NCBI GenBank assembly: GCA_016715885.1
Contig: JADJXL010000028.1
Coordinates: forward strand, 744,001-808,000
Length of the DNA: 64,000 nucleotides
Source: Polyangiaceae bacterium
GTDB lineage: Bacteria; Myxococcota_A; Polyangia; Polyangiales; Polyangiaceae
Direction: 5' to 3'
Made by a program: the position numbers and the translations under genes. Position 1 is the stretch's first letter, and the number at the start of each line of letters is the position of its first letter. Positions 47,773 through 58,712 of the stretch are shown here, one piece after another. Below the pieces are notes generated by a model. That model was not told where the DNA came from. It searched no databases and worked only from the letters and a program-made list of their open reading frames with translations.

Positions 47773-47787
47773 AGCCCCCCATCGTGA

Positions 47788-49099
47788 TCACGGGAAGATG
47801 CCGCGTTCGTTGTAGGCACCGGCAATGCGCTGAAGTGCAACGGCATACGCTGCAATGCGCAGCGAGCACTTCTTCTGGCGCGCCATCTCGACCACTTCGC
47901 GGTAGCCCCGCTTCATCGCCTTCTTCGAGCCGCTCGTCCACCTCTTCGAGCGTCCACGATTCACTGCGCTTGTTCTGCACCCACTCGTAGTAGCTGACCG
48001 TCACGCCACCGGCGTTCGCGAGCACGTCCGGGAGAATGTCGATGCCGCGCTCGAGCAGGATCTTCTCGCCTTCGGGCGCGCACGGTCCGTTGGCGCCTTC
48101 GGCCACCAGACGCGTCTGCAACACCTTCGCCTCTTCGACGCCAATCTGATTTTCGAGCGCCGCGGGAATGAAGATGTCCGACTTGATGCGGAAAAACTCC
48201 TCGCGCGAAACCACCTTGCCAGCCGGATAACCCTTGATCGATCGGTTTTTCCTGACGTACTCCTGCAGCTTGTGCGGGTTGAAACCTTCGGGATTGTAGA
48301 GGTAGCCGCTGTGGTCACCGACGGCGATGGTCGATGCGCCAAGACGCGAAAGAATCAGCGAGGTGAACGACCCGACGTTGCCGAAACCCTGAATCGCGAG
48401 CGTTGCGCCGCCGAGCTGGAAATCACGCTCTTCGGCCCATTCCTGAATGCAGTAAACCAGGCCCTGGCCGGTCGCTTTCTCACGACCGAGCGTGCCGCCA
48501 ACGCTGACGGGTTTGCCCGTGACGACGCCCTTGACCGACTGGCGGAACACATGGCCGACCGTATTCATGTACGTGTCCATCGCCCACGCCATCGCCTTCG
48601 CATTGGTGCCGACATCGGGCGCGGGGATGTCCGTGTCCGGACCGATGTTGTTCCCGAGCGCGTGGAAAAACCGACGCGTGATCCGCTGAAGTTCGTCCGG
48701 CGAAACCTTGTTGGGGTCGAACTTGACGCCACCCTTGCCACCACCGAGCGGCAAGTTCATGAGCGCGCACTTCCACGTCATCATGGCCGCAAGCGCCTTG
48801 ACGTCGTCGAGCGACACGGACTCGTGATACCGAATGCCCCCCTTGTACGGTCCGAGCAGGTTATTGTGCTGGACGCGATACCCCTTGAAGAGCCGGATCT
48901 GGCCATCATCCATCTTCACGGGGAAGTTGATGATGATCTCGTTCTTCGGCTGGCTGAGGATCGTCTGAATGTATTCGGGTAGATCGATGGCTTTGGACGC
49001 CTCGTCGAGATATCCCTGAACGACTTTGAAGAAGTCGTATCGGTGGGGCTTCGCTTCAGGTTTCGCTTCACCCGCGTTCGCCGTCTGTTGGTTATCCAT
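47788..49099 (-). CDS. gdhA: Glutamate dehydrogenase (frameshifted near the C-terminus)
   Basis: Converts glutamate to 2-oxoglutarate and ammonia (NAD or NADP linked). Visible: PYKGGIRYHESVSLDDVKAL, MTWKCALMNLPLGGGKGGVK (substrate Lys in GGGKGG), PAPDVGTNAKAMAWAMD, GGTLGREKATGQGLVYCIQE and ATLAIQGFGNVGSFTSLILS (nucleotide-binding GFGNVG). One extra base near 47930 (GAAGAAGG versus GAGAAGG) changes the frame; in the right frame the end reads KKCSLRIAAYAVALQRIAGA, NERGIFP and stops at 47788. Length about 437 residues, normal for the hexameric class. Confidence 0.9.
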
Positions 49100-49276
49100 G
49101 CGGCCGTTCTAGTCCGTGGCAAAGGCCATTTCAATTTTTTTCAGCACCTGACCGCGCAAGCGTGACGCCCCAGCACCGCACGTCCGACCGGCACGATGCC
49201 AAGCGTCGAAACGACTGCCCGGACTTCTCGAAATATCGCGCATTGCGCACCGCGTAATGGCGCGGTGCGGCGGACG

Positions 49277-50588
49277 TCAAGGCCGAGGCCAAAACCACAA
49301 CGTGTAGAGGTACGTGAACGCCGACGTGACGATGAGAGCATCGATCCGATCGAGGATCCCACCATGACCGGGCACGATGCCGCCCGAGTCTTTCACGCCA
49401 AACGAGCGCTTCAGCATCGATTCGCCAAGGTCTCCAGCTTGCCCGAGACCTCCCGCGACGATCGCCAGCACGATGGCGTGATCGAGCGGCAATGACCGCA
49501 CGTAGAAGTAGTGCGCCACCACGGCCCCGAGAACCGCAGCAGCGAGACCCCCGGAAAGCACCCTCGACGGTCTTTTTCGGACTTACGGCTTCGTACAATT
49601 TGTGTTTGCCCAGGAATCGCCCCGCAAAGTACGCGCCCGTATCACTGAACCACGAAAGAACGAGGGCCAACACGACAAACCCAGGCCCCGCATCACCCGC
49701 ATCTCGGCGAACGAGCGCCAGCGTTACAAGGCCGCCGCCGAGCCATAACGGGCCGAATGCCATCGCGAACGCGCGCATGCCCGTCGTCTCGTTCGCCCCA
49801 AGCCGCGCGAGCGTTGCAAAAAGGGCGAACGTTGGAAAGACGAACAGCATCGTCACGAGCACGCGAGCGTCCGTGCCAAACCACCACAAGACGGCGAACA
49901 GACCGAGAGACGCTGCAATACCGATGGCGTGCGAGATGCGATCGCCTGGATGCGTCATCCCGAAAAACTCGAGCGCCCCCACGAAGAGTGCGACTGCGAG
50001 AAACAATGCCCAGCCCCACGGAGGGCCGACATAGATCAACGCCAAAATGGTTGGAACCCCGAGGCTCGGTAAGCGGCTCGCCAGAACCCGGGTATCGATT
50101 TGCGAAGGATCGATACGACCTGCACGGGCATCGATGGCCAATTCGCGCGCCGCTCGCGCAATTTCTTCCTGACCGCCATACGACAAGGCGAGCGCGAGCG
50201 TCATCTTCGTGTTTTGTCCCGATGCGTCGCGAAGAGGATCGAGAACATCCCGGACAAACGGGGGCAGTCGATCGAGGTCTCCAATGGCGACGAGCCGTAT
50301 GTGATTGCTCAAATTTCGTCTCGCTCGGAGACGAGAAAAATCTTCGAGCAAGCCCATCAGCGCATCGACCTCGCCCGGCGGCCTGGCCCAGTTTTGTTCG
50401 CTGAACGCATAAAGGGTGAGCGCGCTCAGGCCGAGTCGTCGGGCAACTCGAACGACGCGCCTTACGGCGGCGCTGCCGGATTTGTGGCCAATTTCACGAG
50501 GTTCCCCGCGCATTTCGGCCCATCGCCCGTTGCCGTCCATGATGATCCCGACGTGATGGGGGAGGTTCTTTGCGTCTACGTACGTCAT
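49277..50588 (-). pseudogene. UppS-CdsA in-frame fusion with internal deletion
   Basis: The first ~178 residues are undecaprenyl diphosphate synthase: HHVGIIMDGNGRWAEMRGEP (catalytic Asp), ALTLYAFSEQNWARPPGEVD and LALALSYGGQEEIARAAREL. After ASRLPSLGVP it runs straight into CdsA (phosphatidate cytidylyltransferase) helices (TILALIYVGPPWGWALFLA), so the UppS C-terminus with the RTGGE/RISNFLLWQ region is absent, as is the CdsA start. CdsA continues to SPKKTVEGAF, shifts frame near 49560, and ends with KRSFGVKDSGGIVPGHGGIL, its signature. Both enzymes are essential, so misassembly or paralogues elsewhere must be considered. Confidence 0.75.
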
Positions 50589-50664
50589 CGTTTTCTGAAC
50601 GCTCGAAGTGCCATCGGGCGTTTCCTTTGTTGACGAAAGGCGGCCCTATGTCGAGTCTCCCATC

Positions 50665-51992
50665 ATGAGTATCGGGTTGGGTCTCACGGTGACGCTGCGA
50701 GTTCGCATCGCAGCCCACGAAGCACATTATGCGGGTGAGCTCGTGGATGGGGCGCGTGTCCTCGGGCTGTTCGGCGATGTTGCCACAGAACTGCTCATCC
50801 GCCTCGATGGCGACGAAGGATTGTTTCGCGCCTACGAAGCCATCGAATTTCTCGCGCCCGTACGAGCCGGTGACTACATCGAAGCGACCGGCGTCATCAC
50901 CAAGGTAGGAAACACGTCGCGCACGATGGCGTTCGAGGCGCGCAAGGTGATCTCGAACGTGCGCTCGGCCGACGTTGCTGCATCGGCAGCCGACGCGCAT
51001 GGCGAGCCCATCGTCGTCTGTCGCGCGATCGGTACGTGCGTCGTGCCGAAAGAACTGCAAAGGCGCCCGCGTCTCGTGCTGCCTGCGCTCACGTCTCCAG
51101 GCGCCGAGCTGCTCGCAAAACTCCCCGAGCCTCGGCCAATCATCACGCCAGCTCCGCACGTGATCGTCACGCCGCCCGAATCGCCGCTCATCATCACGGG
51201 AGCGATCGTGGGCGCAGAAGTGACGCGCGAGCACACGCCGCATTTGCCGATCACGGCTGCCGAGCTTGCCGACGAAGCTGCCAAGTGCCGCGACGCCGGA
51301 GCATCGGTCATTCACTTGCACGTGCGTAACGCGGACGGCTCGCCTTCGCAGTCGGCCGAGCTGTTTGGCGAAGCGATCACGCGCATTCGCGAAAAGACCG
51401 ACGTCGTCGTGCAAGTGTCGACGGGTGGTGCCGTGGGCATGTCCATCGACGAGCGGCTCGGAGGGCTCGTGTGCAAGCCCGAAATGGCGACGCTCAATTG
51501 CGGCACGATCAACTTCGGCGACGACGTCTTCGTGAACACGCGTCCCGACATCCGCAAATCGCAACTCGCATCCGTGAAGCCGGCAGCATCGCGGAGCTCG
51601 AGTGTTACGAAGCGGACACGTCCACGAGGCGTTGGATTATTACGCACCGGAACGATTTCCTCCGCTCCACTTCCAGTTTGTCCTGGGAGTGCCGGGAGAA
51701 TTCGCGCAAGCGAAGACGTCGTGCGTTTCATGCTGTCGCAAATCCCGGAGGGGATCGACGTGGGCCGTGGCCGCCGTCGGACGGCATCAGCGACCCACGA
51801 CGGAGCTGGCGATGCGCCTCGGCGGGCACGCTCGCGTGGGCCTCCGAAGACAACATCTACCTCGAGAAGGGCGTCCTTTCCGAAGGCAGCGCACCGCTGG
51901 TGGCGCGCGCCGCGGCATATGCCAAGACACTCAGGCGTGAAGTCGTCGAGCCGGATCATGCACGAAAGTTGCTCAGCATCGTAAAGAGCTGA
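50665..51992 (+). CDS. Kal-Kce fusion: 3-aminobutyryl-CoA ammonia-lyase + 3-keto-5-aminohexanoate cleavage enzyme (frameshifted)
   Basis: Residues ~1-130 are the hotdog enzyme Kal: AHYAGELVDGARVLGLFGDV, LDGDEGLFRAYEAIEFLAPV, YIEATGVITKVGNTSRTMAF. From ~170 a Kce/BKACE (DUF849) domain follows: LIITGAIVGAEVTREHTPHL, GASVIHLHVRNADGSPSQSA (metal-binding HxH), VQVSTGGAVGMSIDERL, ATLNCGTINFGDDVFVN. The last third is in pieces in all three frames (GHVHEALDYYAPERFPPLHF, DVVRFMLSQIPEG, VAAVGRHQRPTTELAMRLGG, DNIYLEKGVLSEGSAPLVAR), about five indels. These are consecutive steps of lysine fermentation. Divergent from uppS. Confidence 0.82.
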
Positions 51993-52067
51993 AACCTCAG
52001 GGACGTCGAAGTCCTTTCGCCACCAACGTTGCATCGTCGTGCGAGCCTCAACGAAGAGCGCCTTTCG

Positions 52068-54572
52068 ATGGCCATGACCTCGCCGCTTGGCAGGCTTGCC
52101 GAGTCCGCGAGGGCGTACGTGCGCACGCGTGGCCTTCTCGTGGGCGCGCTCTTGATCCTCACGCTCGCCGTGCGTTGCGTGTCGATGCCGCGCCCACCGG
52201 AGCGCAACGTCGAAGCGATCGCCGCGGTGCTCGGGCAAGCCGTGGGGGGCACGGTAAAACCCGACGACTTCGTGTGGGAAGGCCGCGGCGGCGTGCTGCA
52301 CGATGCGCTCGTGGGTCGCCGCGTGCTCTTTCTCGCCGCGCGACCGGCAGGCGCAAACGCTACGCCCACGAACGATCTCTTCCGCGCCGAGGTGCGCCTC
52401 ACGCGCGCAGGTAGGCCCATCGCGCTACGTCGCATCGTCAACCTGACGAACACGCCACGCGGCCACGAACACGACCTCGTGGCCTTTGGTCAGCATGCGG
52501 CCTACGCCACGATGGTGGGTTCTGCAGTAGAAACCATCACGGTCCTCGAGCTCGGCGGCGACATGGCTGCATGGCACGCTCGCACGAGGGCCGAACGATT
52601 CGCTTCCTACGTGGAAAATTGGATCAGCACGGGCAGTCGCCAAGGCATCGGCCGCATCGAAACGAGCTTCGGCACGCCACCCCAAACAGCGCGGTTCGAG
52701 CTCACGCCGGAGCTGCTCGTCATGGCGCTCGGTGAAACGGCGCAAGCGGCAGCCGTGAGTTTGTCCGATGCATCGGTCAACCCTGGACCGCGCGACGAGC
52801 ACGCCGTGGTCGCGCAGCGCTTGCCGCATCCCGTGACGCCAAGGGCGCGCGTCGTGGAGCAAGCGCTGCGTGCGACGCTTGGGCCTGACCGAGCGCAGGA
52901 CTTCCGTCGCCTGCACGCGCGCGTGCACGACGCATGGATCCGTTTGCGTGAATCATCGGCGCCTCCACCGGCGGCGTTGCCCGCGGCAACGGGTGGTGAC
53001 GCCGCCGCGGTCGAAGGCGAATTCCCGCCGCCGAAGCTTGCTCTGTCGGCGCAGCGCGTGCTGCCGGGTGAAGGCGTGGGTGCCCGCTTCGCAGGTTGCG
53101 CTCCCAGGCGATACAGCCCGAAGCACCGCCCGCGTTTTTCAGAACGCGCGTTCGCCCGGATCGAAGCTTCCACATGCCGTCGTGCGCCTCGTTGTGATGG
53201 ATGGACGGCGCATCGAGCTGCGTCCCGTTGCAGGAACGGCGTCGCCGCCGTCGGAGACGGGCCTTCATGGCGCAGGACGCATTGCTGCAGCGGATGCATC
53301 CGTGGCCGTCGCCGTGTTTGCGAGCGGCGTCCCCGATGGCTCGTCGCCCGGTGGTGTCGTCATGGATCAACGAGCGATCGTTTTTCCGCGTCGATCTGCG
53401 CCGACGCTCGCCGTGGATCGATTTGGTCGCCCAGCCATCGGGCCGTGGCCGCTCGAAGAAGACCTGCCCGTGACCATCCGTTCGGTATGGCAAACCCAGC
53501 ACACCGCTCGTGATCGATGGTCGGATCGCCGAGTTTGGCGTGACAGACGCCCGGCTACTTGCACGCTCGGGCCTTGGCGTGACGAAGAGCGGTCATGTGA
53601 TCTACGCCTACGCAGAGAACGTCCCTGCGATGCTCTTGGCGCGCGCGATGCTGCTCGCCTATTGTCGTGATGCGATGGCGCTTTCGACGAGGCCCCGATC
53701 GGTCGGATTTGGGTTCGTGCGTCGCGAGGAGACCAGGGCTCGGCGCAGACCCTGTTTGGAACAGATTCCTTTGTGCCCGAACGATCGTGGACCGGTTCGC
53801 CGAACGAATTCGTGTACGTCGTCGGTCGCTCAGGGGCGGCCCAGTACCGCTTCCCGAAGGCACGACGTGGCAGATCGATCGGGGCCTCAGCCCTGATCCG
53901 ACGTGGCGACCAGCCGTGCACAGCGCGACCGTCACGAAGCTCGGTGCACAGGTAAAACTCACGCTGCTCGGCCCGGAGCGCTTTCAGTATCGCGTGCGAG
54001 CAGGCTCCAAGGAACTCTCGCATCGCTTTGGCGGAACGTTTCCAGAAGCGCTTGGCGAAGGTGAACAAGCGCGTGCTTTGCTTGCGGTTGGTCTCGGCAC
54101 GGCAAAGCGCAAAGGCGCGCGCGGCCTCGCGATAGGTGGAGCTGTCGGGCTGAAGTTTGGCTCCGGTGCAGGCGTGCTCGTCGTCGAAAACGATCGCATC
54201 CGCATCGAACGAAGCGAGTCGTTCACGCCGATCGCAGATGCAGACGCAGTCGAGCTAACGCTCACCGCGGATGACGGACGTCCGCTACCAGAGACGCGAA
54301 TCGTGGGATCGAGGCGTCCTCGTGCGGCGCTCGGTGTTCTCGAGGATGGATCGGTGCTCGTTGCATCGACGACGTTCGACACGGACGAAGCGACGACGGA
54401 TGCGCTTTTGGATGCGGGTTGTGCGCGCGTGGTGGCGCTCGATCGAGGCGCACATCAGAACGCGTACGTGCATCAGGCTGGTGGGGAAACGCCGCCCGAA
54501 GCGCGTTACGAATCGACGACGCTCTACGTGCTGCGGATGTCGATGCGCGGGCGCGCGCTTTCGCTGCGCTGA
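52068..54572 (+). CDS. Large exported hypothetical protein (frameshifted)
   Basis: About 835 codons in one strand, spread over frames by breaks near 53085, 53500 and 53750. One N-terminal membrane helix (GLLVGALLILTLAVRCVSMP) anchors or exports it. The middle has Ala/Arg-rich helical regions and a Pro linker (SSAPPPAALPAATGGDAAAV). The last ~350 residues (DGRIAEFGVTDARLLARSGL, GVTKSGHVIYAYAENVPAML, then near the end DALLDAGCARVVALDRGAHQ) loosely recall phosphodiester glycosidase (NAGPA, DUF2233) domains, a weak impression. No family named with confidence. Ends tail to tail with the sigma gene, no bases between. Confidence 0.6.
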
Positions 54573-55469
54573 CTACGCAACGTCATCGGGTGACGGATCG
54601 TTTGTCCCCGAAGGTTTGTCCCAGTTGCCTTGGGTGCCCTCTTGTTCGACGGATTCGTCGGACGGAGCGCGTCGCATGAATCGGTGAAACCTTTTCTCGA
54701 CCAAGTTGTTTTTCAGCTTTTCGAGAGCTCGAGCATGGAGCTGCGAGACGCGAGGTTCGCAGACATCGAGCTCGGCGCCGATCTCTCTGAACTTCTTGTC
54801 TTCGTAGTAGTACATCCCGATGACCTTGCGCTCGCGTTCGGAGAGTTTGTCGAGCGCGCGGGCAACCCGAGCGCCAGGTCTCCATGACCTCGTGAGAACG
54901 ACTCGGGATCCGGGGCGGCACTGGCGAGGTAGTCCTGCTCTTCGGTTACGGACAGCTCGTCGAGTCCCACGAAGACGACGCCTTCGGTATCTGTTTCATC
55001 GCGTAAAGGAAGCTGCATTGACGGCATCGCGAGCGCGGCGGGTGAGCCAGTCCTGCGCTCGTAGTTCGTCCAGGACGGCACCGCGGATACGCGTGCGTGC
55101 GTACCACTCGAAGGTGTTTCCGCCGTCGCCGCCGTTTTTCTTGATCAGATCGACCAGCGGACACACCGGCCGCGAGCAAGTCGTCTCGAAGCACATTGGC
55201 GGGGACCTTGCGCGCGATGGGAGCGACGACCTTGTGCACGAGGGCAAGTGGGCCTCGAGCATCTTTGGACAAACCTCGTGGGTGGAACCGCGTACGGGAC
55301 GGCGATACGCAATGTCGCTGGCAGCGCCGTCCTGCGAAGCTTTGGCGAGCTTCGCGTTGATGACTTTGCGGGCTTCGGGCGGGATCGTATGGACGCCGCT
55401 TTCTTCGAGAGCCCCCGCACTCGAGCGCGTGTCGTTCCTGTGTAGTGCGAGTTTCTTGAGCGGGGGCAT
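54573..55469 (-). CDS. FliA/WhiG-type sigma factor (several frameshifts)
   Basis: Pieces of one sigma-70 group 3 protein: IPPEARKVINAKLAKASQDG at the start, HKVVAPIARKVPANVLRDDL with LLAAGV, then IKKNGGDGGNTFEWYARTRI and RGAVLDELRAQDWLTRRARD (region 2, FliA-type), ETDTEGVVFVGLDELSVTEE, and YYYEDKKFREIGAELDVCEP then RVSQLHARALEKLKNNLVEK (region 4 helix-turn-helix). At least four frame changes separate them; about 298 codons in all. Related sigmas drive motility or development genes. Adjacent to the LysM-DUF882 gene on the same strand. Confidence 0.75.
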
Positions 55470-55809
55470 ACGTCGGTGATTTCGCGCGCGCGTCTTTCGT
55501 GAGATTTACCCGTGTGACTCCAAGGTGTGGGTCGCGAGGATGCCCTAAACCGTTAAAAAGAGTGCTACAGGTAGCTATAGCGAAACTGCAAACGAATCCG
55601 CAACACGCACGTTACACCGAAGCGTGCGCGGGAATCCCCGACTGAACATGAAATGTCGACTCACGACTGAGCGGATGTCGAGGTCACGGCGAGCCCGATA
55701 TCGAGGTCAATCCTGACCCCCCTTCGGCTGATCTTTCGGCGCCGGATCCTGCGTGTCGCGATTTCCTCTTGAGAAATCAACAGCTTGCGAAGGTGGGGGG
55801 TGGGTCGGT
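55470..55809. other. Intergenic stretch, no gene seen
   Basis: About 340 bp between two minus-strand genes. An AT-richer part around 55550-55600 (ccgttaaaaagagtgctac, tagctatagcgaaac) is a plausible promoter area for the sigma gene, but no motif can be named. No conserved ORF seen. Confidence 0.4.
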
Positions 55810-56750
55810 TCAGACCCAGCCTTGGGCACCGACGTCGCGGCTGTGGTAGTTTTTTCTACGTTTGCGCCGGCGGCTCGGGGTGTTGAAGGCGTCGATCCAC
55901 ATCACCCGTGGACTCGTCCGCCGATCCTTGTGACGAGGTTGAATCGTACTTGGGTGGCTCACCTGGTCGCGGTAGTCGATCCAGAAGGCTTTGGTCGTGC
56001 GGACGTCAAGGTGAACAAATGAGCTGTTTGGGTAATACCCTACGCCAGCATTGCGGAAGGTTCGGCAAAAGTCACGCAGTACCGTATTGGGCACGCCTGG
56101 AATGTAGAAGTCGAGAGCTCGACCATGGTTGTGGTTGGAGTCTCGCGTGAACTGCGTTGGCGTGTAGGGGCGGAAGCCGCTGACGATGTGAATGGGACGC
56201 CCGCCGAAGTGATCGCTGACCATGCCGGAAGTGTCGCGGGGCGCGGATCGATGCTGGTTTTTCGCGTCCGTCAGGGCATGCTTCATCATGCGACTGAGGC
56301 GTGGCAGAGCCGAAGGCACGAGCCGGCCGTGTCTGGTGATGAGTTGTCCGTCGAAGTGATCGGTGCCCCGCACGAGACGCACGAAACCAGGGCGTTTGGG
56401 CGCGAATGCATACGGATCACGCTTGGGTCCGCGAGCCGCTTTGGGGTTGCCCTTCTTCTTTGCATCAGCAGCTTTGCGTGCTGCCTCCGCGCGGCTCGCT
56501 CGTAGCGCCGCAGCCTTCTTGGCCTCGGCAATCTTGCCCTTCTCGGGGATCACGAGCACGAGGCCGGGCTTGATGCGCTGACCTTTGCGCAGCCCATTCA
56601 CTTCACGAATCGCGTCGACGGTCGTTCGGTAGCGTCGCGCGATGGCTCAAGGTTCTGGCCCTTGGCGACGACGTGAACGGTCTCGGACGCATCGGCGTAT
56701 ACTGGCCAGATGGCCGCGATCACGGCGAAGAGCACTGCGATGCTGCGCAT
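55810..56750 (-). CDS. LysM + DUF882/M15 (YcbK-like) peptidoglycan peptidase (frameshifted)
   Basis: Signal peptide MRSIAVLFAVIAAIWPVYAD, then a LysM motif VHVVAKGQNL continued in the next frame as AIARRYRTTVDAIREVNGLR, KGQRIKPGLVLVIP. After an Ala/Lys-rich linker comes the peptidase-M15-like domain: HIVSGFRPYTPTQFTRDSNH, NHGRALDFYIPGVPN and SFVHLDVRTTKAFWIDY, showing the HxxGxAxD and HxD metal-site patterns of DUF882. It should cut peptide stems or crosslinks in peptidoglycan. One frame change near 56640. Divergent from pilM, 269 bp apart. Confidence 0.8.
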
Positions 56751-57019
56751 CGTGGTGCGGCGGAGAGAGTCGGGCGGAGTCACTCGCGAACGATGGCACA
56801 CCGATCGGTGCGTGTCGTTCAGGAGCCAAGGCCAAGGGCGCTTGTACAAACCCGCGCTCATTCCCCTTCCGCTACGCGGGACGAGCGAATGCGTAAAGCA
56901 CATTTTTGGCCGTGGATTGCCGACGGTGCGAAGCTGGCTAGGCCGCCCTTCGTAGGCGGCACGATCGAAGGGCGCACATCGCCTCCCGACGACTGGCAAC
57001 GAAAGGTCGAGGCGGAGCA

Positions 57020-58073
57020 ATGGCGGATGGGAATCACCTGGTAGGCGTCGACATCGGTTCGAGTGCCATCAAGGTCGTCCAGCTCAGGAAGCGCGAAAAG
57101 GTATCGGGTTGGTCCGGGCAGGATTCTGTCCGCTTCCACCTCAGAGCATCGTCGACGGACACGTGATGAACACGCAGGCGATCGTGTCCGCCATCGGTCG
57201 AGCGCTCAACGACGCCAAAATCAAGCAGCGCGAAGTAGCGCTCTCCATCAGCGGCCAAGCCGTGATCATCCGCAAGATCACCGTGCCGATGATGACCCAA
57301 GCGGAGCTCGACGAGCAGATTCAGTGGGAAGCCGAGCAGCACATTCCGTTTGACATCAAAGATGTTCACGTCGACTACCGGTGATTCGCAAAGGCGAGGC
57401 AGGTCAGATGGACCTCTTGCTCGTGGCGGCCAAACGCGAAGAAGTGAACGACTACTTGGAGGTGGCGCGCCAAGCCAAACTCAAGCCGCTCGTGCTCGAC
57501 ATCGATGCCTTCACCGTGCAAAACCTCTTCGAACACGGGCGGGGCATCCCACCGGACCAAACGTTCGCCATCGTGAACGTGGGCGCGTCGCTGACGTCGA
57601 TCAACATCGTTTCTCGCGGCGCGAGCGCCTTCACGCGCGACATTCCGAACGCGGGAAATTACGTCACCGAACAGATTCAAAAGCAGTTCGGAATCAGCTT
57701 CGAGGAGGCGGAGAACATGAAGTGTCAACCGCCCTCGCAAGCCTTCGGCCCCGCCGCGCAAGTACCGCAGATCGTCGATGCCGTCTGCGACACCATCGCG
57801 AGTGAAATTCAACGCTCGCTCGACTTCTTCCTCGCCACGAGTGGCGAGCCGGAAATGCACCGGATCTACCTCACGGGCGGCACGTCCAACTTGCCCGCCT
57901 TGCCTGCAGCCATCGGTCGGCGATCACGCGTGAACGTGGAGATTCTCCAGCCGTTCGAACGCATCACGTTCGAGGGCAAGGGACGTCAATGCCGACATGC
58001 TTCAAACCCGCGGTTCGCAACTCTGCGTCGCCTAGGCCTCGCGATGCGCAAAGACAAGGAGAAGCGCTCGTGA
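57020..58073 (+). CDS. pilM: Type IV pilus assembly protein PilM (frameshifted)
   Basis: Actin-like ATPase of the inner membrane pilus platform. Joins from pieces: NHLVGVDIGSSAIKVVQLRK (ATP phosphate loop), FCPLPPQSIVDGHVMNTQAI, GRALNDAKIKQREVALSISG, WEAEQHIPFDIKDVHVDY, then LDIDAFTVQNLFEHG, AIVNVGASLTSINIVSRGAS and IYLTGGTSNLPALPAAIGRR. Frame changes lie near 57100, 57370 and 57985; after the last, VNADMLQTRGSQLCVA joins to the end GLAMRKDKEKRS. GGAG precedes ATG 57020. The stop overlaps pilN's GTG start (GTGA). Confidence 0.88.
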
Positions 58074-58712
58074 TCAGGATCAACCTCCTGCCCCACAAGC
58101 GCACGGCTGCAGGCGCACCGCAAGCCAGTCAAAAGTGGCTGCTCGTCGTGCTCGGCGTCGTGCTGCTCGGAGATCGTCGGACTCTTCCTGTTCTACCAAT
58201 CGACCTACGAAGAGCTCGAAAGGCAGAAGCGGACAAACGCTCAAATCAAGAGCCAGATCGACGAGATCAATCGCCTCATCGCCGATCACGAACAAATCAA
58301 GAAAGCACTCGCCATCTTGCGTGCTCGTGAAGACGCCATCGCGAAACTTCAAGCAGGTCGGTCGGGACCAACCGCCGTGCTCCTCGAGCTGGCGCAGATC
58401 ATGACGCAGGGCAAAGGGCCCAGCGCGGACCCGGACAAACTCGCCAAAATGCGGCAGGACAACCCCCTTGCCGTCTTCAACCCAGCTTGGGATACGCGGC
58501 GCCTCTGGCTCACGCAGTACATCGAAGGACAACGCACGGTGCGCCTCGAAGGGCTCGCGCGTGATGGCAACGATGTCTACGAGCTCGCGCAGCGCATGAA
58601 GCTATCGCCGTACTTCTACGAAGTCATGCTTCTCCCAGGAAAGAAGGAGATCGAACAAACGACGAAGCTCGATCTCGTCAGCTTCGCTCTGCAATTCAAG
58701 GTGAGGTACTGA
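58070..58712 (+). CDS. pilN: Type IV pilus assembly protein PilN (frameshifted)
   Basis: Starts IRINLLPHKRTAAG, the conserved PilN motif that binds PilM's groove, then a membrane helix (WLLVVLGVVLLG). Near 58170 the frame shifts; in the next frame it continues as a helical part ending REDAIAKLQAGRSGPTAVLL and a fimbrial-assembly domain (LWLTQYIEGQRTVRLEGLAR, DVYELAQRMKLSPYFYEVML). About 214 codons, normal length. GTG start coupled to pilM stop; its TGA overlaps pilO's ATG (TGATG). Confidence 0.88.
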
